Shown here piece after piece: positions 61,584 to 64,000 of a stretch of DNA of 64,000 bases. Under the pieces are notes generated by a model that saw only the letters and a list, made by a program, of their open reading frames with translations, made no database searches and was not told the DNA's origin. Positions within the stretch are counted from its first letter, which is position 1; each line of letters opens with the position of its first letter. This stretch comes from Marimonas lutisalis. Lineage in GTDB: Bacteria > Pseudomonadota > Alphaproteobacteria > Rhodobacterales > Rhodobacteraceae. The DNA lies in assembly GCF_005434965.1 (NCBI RefSeq), contig NZ_SKCI01000001.1, positions 257,370 through 321,369 of the forward strand. The letters are read 5' to 3'. Made by a program: the position numbers and the translations under genes.

Positions 61584-62486
61584 ATGACGGCGGAAGTGAT
61601 CGACGGCAAGGCATTCGCGGCAACGGTTCGCGAGAAGGTGGCAGGCCACGTGGCGCGGCTGAAGGAAGAGCACGGGATCACCCCGGGCCTGGCCGTGGTG
61701 CTGGTGGGCGAAGACCCGGCAAGCCAGGTCTATGTCCGCTCGAAGGGCAAGCAGACCGTCGAGACGGGGATGAACTCGTACGAGCACAAGCTGGATGCTG
61801 ACACGGGTGAGGCCGAGCTGCTGGCGCTGATCGACCAGCTGAACAACGATCCGGCGGTGCATGGCATCCTGGTGCAGCTGCCGCTGCCGGGGCATCTGAA
61901 CGAGGACCTGGTGATCAACGCGATCGCGCCGGAAAAGGACGTGGACGGGTTTCACATCTCCAATGTCGGCCTGCTGGCCACCGGTCAGAAGGCGATGGTG
62001 CCCTGCACGCCGCTGGGCTGCCTGATGATGCTGCGGGACCATCACGGCAACCTGTCGGGCATGAACGCGGTGGTGATCGGACGCAGCAACATCGTGGGCA
62101 AGCCGATGGCGCAACTGTTGCTGCGCGACAGCTGCACTGTGACGATTGCGCATTCGCGCACCAGGGACATCGAAGAGGTCTGCCGCCGCGCCGATATCGT
62201 GGTGGCCGCGGTGGGCCGGCCGGAGATGGTGACCGGAGACTGGATCAAGCCCGGCGCAACGGTGATCGACGTGGGCATCAACCGGATCGACGCACCTGAA
62301 AAGGGCGAGGGCAAAACCCGGCTGGTGGGCGATTGCCATTTCGACAGCTGTGCCGCGGTGGCGGGCGCCATCACGCCGGTGCCGGGAGGCGTGGGGCCGA
62401 TGACTATTGCCTGCCTTCTGGCCAACACGGTGACCGCCTGTTGCCGCGCTCATGGCCTTGCCGAACCCGAAGGCCTGACCGCCTGA
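61584..62486 (+). CDS. folD: Bifunctional methylenetetrahydrofolate dehydrogenase/methenyltetrahydrofolate cyclohydrolase
   Basis: Interconverts 5,10-methylene-, methenyl- and 10-formyl-THF. The 300-residue protein has YVRSKGKQ (catalytic Lys), the signature [28 protein letters not shown] (NADP-binding region) and [18 protein letters not shown]. Start at 61584 follows GGAAGGAAGG; the ORF extension upstream is not family-like. It ends the fhs-cupin-folD unit. Confidence 0.96.
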   Translation: MTAEVIDGKAFAATVREKVAGHVARLKEEHGITPGLAVVLVGEDPASQVYVRSKGKQTVETGMNSYEHKLDADTGEAELLALIDQLNNDPAVHGILVQLPLPGHLNEDLVINAIAPEKDVDGFHISNVGLLATGQKAMVPCTPLGCLMMLRDHHGNLSGMNAVVIGRSNIVGKPMAQLLLRDSCTVTIAHSRTRDIEEVCRRADIVVAAVGRPEMVTGDWIKPGATVIDVGINRIDAPEKGEGKTRLVGDCHFDSCAAVAGAITPVPGGVGPMTIACLLANTVTACCRAHGLAEPEGLTA

Positions 62487-62612
62487 TCACGTGACCGGGG
62501 CGCTGCGCCGCGCGGGATGCGGGGTTGCATGCAGTCTTGAGCATGCGTTAACCATTGCCCGCACGCTGAGCGGATTGCTGCGTGAAGGGGACAACGGTAC
62601 AGGTTTGGCTTT

Positions 62613-63338
62613 GTGACAGCCTTGTTTTCGAAAGTATTTTCGCCGGTCAGTCTGGCGTTGTGGCTGGTGATTACGGCGGTTGCGGCGGTGACGGGTCCGT
62701 TTGGGACCTATCAGAAACTCGACCTGCCGGAACGCGCGTTGTACTGGGCGGTTCTGGTGGGCGTTGCTATTGTCTTGGGCCGGACGATCCGTCACGCGAT
62801 CGACCTGGTGCTGTGTGAAAGGCCCGCATGGTTGTCCGAGGCGCTGACCGTTTCGCTGATCGTGCCAGCGATGACCGTGGCCGTGATCGCGATCTCGCCG
62901 CAAATGCCCGGGATGGTGCATGCGCCGGTGCCATCGGCAGGGACAGTGGCGGGATATGTCCTGACAATTGCCTGCATCGTGATCCTGTTTCGCCGTTCGG
63001 TGCATATCGAACCCAGGCGCGAGGATGAGTGCGAAGAGGCGCCACGGCTGGCCGAGCGGTTGCCCGAGGCGATGCGGGGCAAGATCCTGCGGCTCACGGG
63101 CCAGGATCATCATGTCGAGGTGGTCACCACGCGGGGCACGACGACGCTGCGCATTCGGCTGACCGACGCGATGCGGGAAATGGAGCCGGTCGAAGGCTAT
63201 TGCACGCACCGTTCGCATTGGGTGACGCGCGGTGCAATCGACCATGTCGAGCGCGAGAGCTCGGCGAAGCTGTGGATCGTGCTGATCAATGGCGATCGGG
63301 TTCCGGTCAGCCGCAAATACCGCCCCGAACTGGAATAG
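62613..63338 (+). CDS. Membrane-anchored LytTR DNA-binding regulator
   Basis: A 241-residue protein. About four hydrophobic helices occupy residues 8-120 (PVSLALWLVITAVAAVTG, ALYWAVLVGVAIVLG, ALTVSLIVPAMTVAVIAI, VAGYVLTIACIVILF). A C-terminal LytTR domain follows (residues about 150-238: ILRLTGQDHHVEVVTTRGT, YCTHRSHWVTRGAIDHVE, DRVPVSRKYRPEL). It has no receiver domain. The start is GTG at 62613, with only a weak AGG upstream. It is a probable membrane-sensing transcription factor of unknown target; monocistronic and convergent with pdeM. Confidence 0.88.
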   Translation: MTALFSKVFSPVSLALWLVITAVAAVTGPFGTYQKLDLPERALYWAVLVGVAIVLGRTIRHAIDLVLCERPAWLSEALTVSLIVPAMTVAVIAISPQMPGMVHAPVPSAGTVAGYVLTIACIVILFRRSVHIEPRREDECEEAPRLAERLPEAMRGKILRLTGQDHHVEVVTTRGTTTLRIRLTDAMREMEPVEGYCTHRSHWVTRGAIDHVERESSAKLWIVLINGDRVPVSRKYRPELE

Positions 63339-63355
63339 GCGGGCATCATCGAAAG

Positions 63356-64000
63356 CTAGCGCTGCATCGGGACGGGCCTGGGCGACGGGCCGGTGAGGAT
63401 CGCCAGTGCCTCGGGGCGCATGAGGGTGGCCAGCGCGGCATCATGGCTGCGCAACCCGCCGGTGTAGGTGCCGAAGGCGGGCAGGATCACCCGATCGCCG
63501 TCAACAAGGAACGCGGGCCGCGAGATCGCGCGCCCGCGTGCGCTGATCCGAACCTTGGGGTGGTAATGGCCCGACACCTCGCCCGACTGGCCGGGCTGGG
63601 CAATGTGGCGGAAGCAGAGCGCGTCGATCGGTAATTCGGCAAGGTGCGTGCCGCCCAGGTCGATCGGGCCGGGATCGTGGTTGCCCTCGATCCAGACCCA
63701 GCGGCGGCCGGCCTGAAGCCGGGTGATCCAGAGCTTTTCATCCTCGCTGAGCGCCAGTGCTGCGGCGCGGTCGTCGAAACTGTCGCCGAGGCAGATGACG
63801 GTTTGCGCGCCGGTGGCGACAAGCTCGGCATCGAGGCGTTCGAGCGTGTCGCGGGTTTCATAGGGTGGCAGGGTGGCACCCCCGCGGCGCGCCATGCGTT
63901 CGGATTTGCCCAGGTGCAGGTCGGAGACGCACAGAAGGTTCTGTGCGGGCCAGTGGAGCGCGCCGGAACCGCGCGCCTGAAGCTGGGCGCCGGCGAGGGT
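63356..64000 (-). CDS. pdeM: Ligase-associated metallophosphoesterase PdeM (partial, 5' end outside window)
   Basis: A calcineurin-like phosphoesterase associated with a bacterial DNA-repair cluster (ligase-associated). The visible 214 residues include SDLHLGKSE, CLGDSFDDR, WIEGNHDPG and VSGHYHPK, the four metal-site motifs in order. The frame is open to the window edge, so the true start lies beyond 64000; ATGs inside are internal. Ligase, helicase and exonuclease partners would be expected further right, outside the window. Confidence 0.9.
   Translation of the reverse strand, partial: TLAGAQLQARGSGALHWPAQNLLCVSDLHLGKSERMARRGGATLPPYETRDTLERLDAELVATGAQTVICLGDSFDDRAAALALSEDEKLWITRLQAGRRWVWIEGNHDPGPIDLGGTHLAELPIDALCFRHIAQPGQSGEVSGHYHPKVRISARGRAISRPAFLVDGDRVILPAFGTYTGGLRSHDAALATLMRPEALAILTGPSPRPVPMQR

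Overview
This window is a chromosomal segment of an alphaproteobacterium, most likely of the Rhodobacterales (Roseobacter group). The support is high GC content, a Sat-CysC bifunctional enzyme, DUF1127, DUF2125 and DUF484 proteins, a phosphatidylcholine synthase (pcs), the trxB/lrp divergent pair, ruvC-ruvA-ruvB, fhs-folD and a LivKHMGF-type transporter. I cannot assign a genus. I found no insertion sequence, integrase, prophage, CRISPR array, rRNA or tRNA. It reads as core chromosome with catabolic and regulatory accessory genes.

Layout. 0-5 kb: sulfate activation (a Sat-CysC ORF open in frame with an upstream MarR/EPS-type winged helix), thioredoxin reductase, an Lrp regulator and truA. 5-10 kb: a tightly coupled operon ycjX-GNAT-ycjF-SDR/DoxX-DUF2269, then a truncated haemoglobin. 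10-19 kb: housekeeping genes ileS, ogt, pcs, xerC, DUF484, fsa and priA. 19-26 kb: a divergent sulfur permease/MFS pair with an FNR-like box, prmA, a DUF1127 gene and ruvCAB. 27.4-34.3 kb: the most unusual block. It holds a flavin monooxygenase, a Rieske oxygenase, a flavin reductase fused to a LysR-type ligand-binding domain without HTH, RidA, DUF1028, a full LysR regulator and an M20 deacylase. It looks like an undescribed oxidative catabolic pathway for a nitrogen-containing compound. 34.3-36 kb: a lux-box-like dyad, a LuxR-type receptor and a small putative DNA-binding protein. 36-41.6 kb: tdk, a fumarylacetoacetase-like hydratase, a KAS III homologue, a D-hydroxyacid dehydrogenase, csaA, proC and ybjN. 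42-48.4 kb: a branched-chain/amide-type ABC transporter operon ending in a beta-lactamase-fold hydrolase. 48.7-55 kb: a PaaI thioesterase, metF/metR with a perfect MetR-type operator, an inositol monophosphatase, a GFA protein, a rhomboid protease, DUF2125 and ChaC. 55-58.5 kb: an ExbB/MotA-like and coiled-coil MotB/OmpA-like pair. 58.7-64 kb: MOSC, fhs-cupin-folD one-carbon genes, a membrane LytTR regulator and pdeM.

Two dispersed non-coding repeat families were found by eye. The first is a 120-122 bp element present three times (13.8, 25.9 and 52.1 kb), each copy directly 3' of a gene. The second is a GC-rich hairpin followed by a conserved tag (RTATTT-N4-GCAAGATGAA and variants), found at least eight times next to gene 3' ends. 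Where genes converge, two copies face each other. Many operons here use ATGA stop/start overlaps, so translational coupling is common. Coordinates of starts were chosen from visible Shine-Dalgarno sequences and family N-termini. Functional assignments come from recognising motifs, not from database searches.
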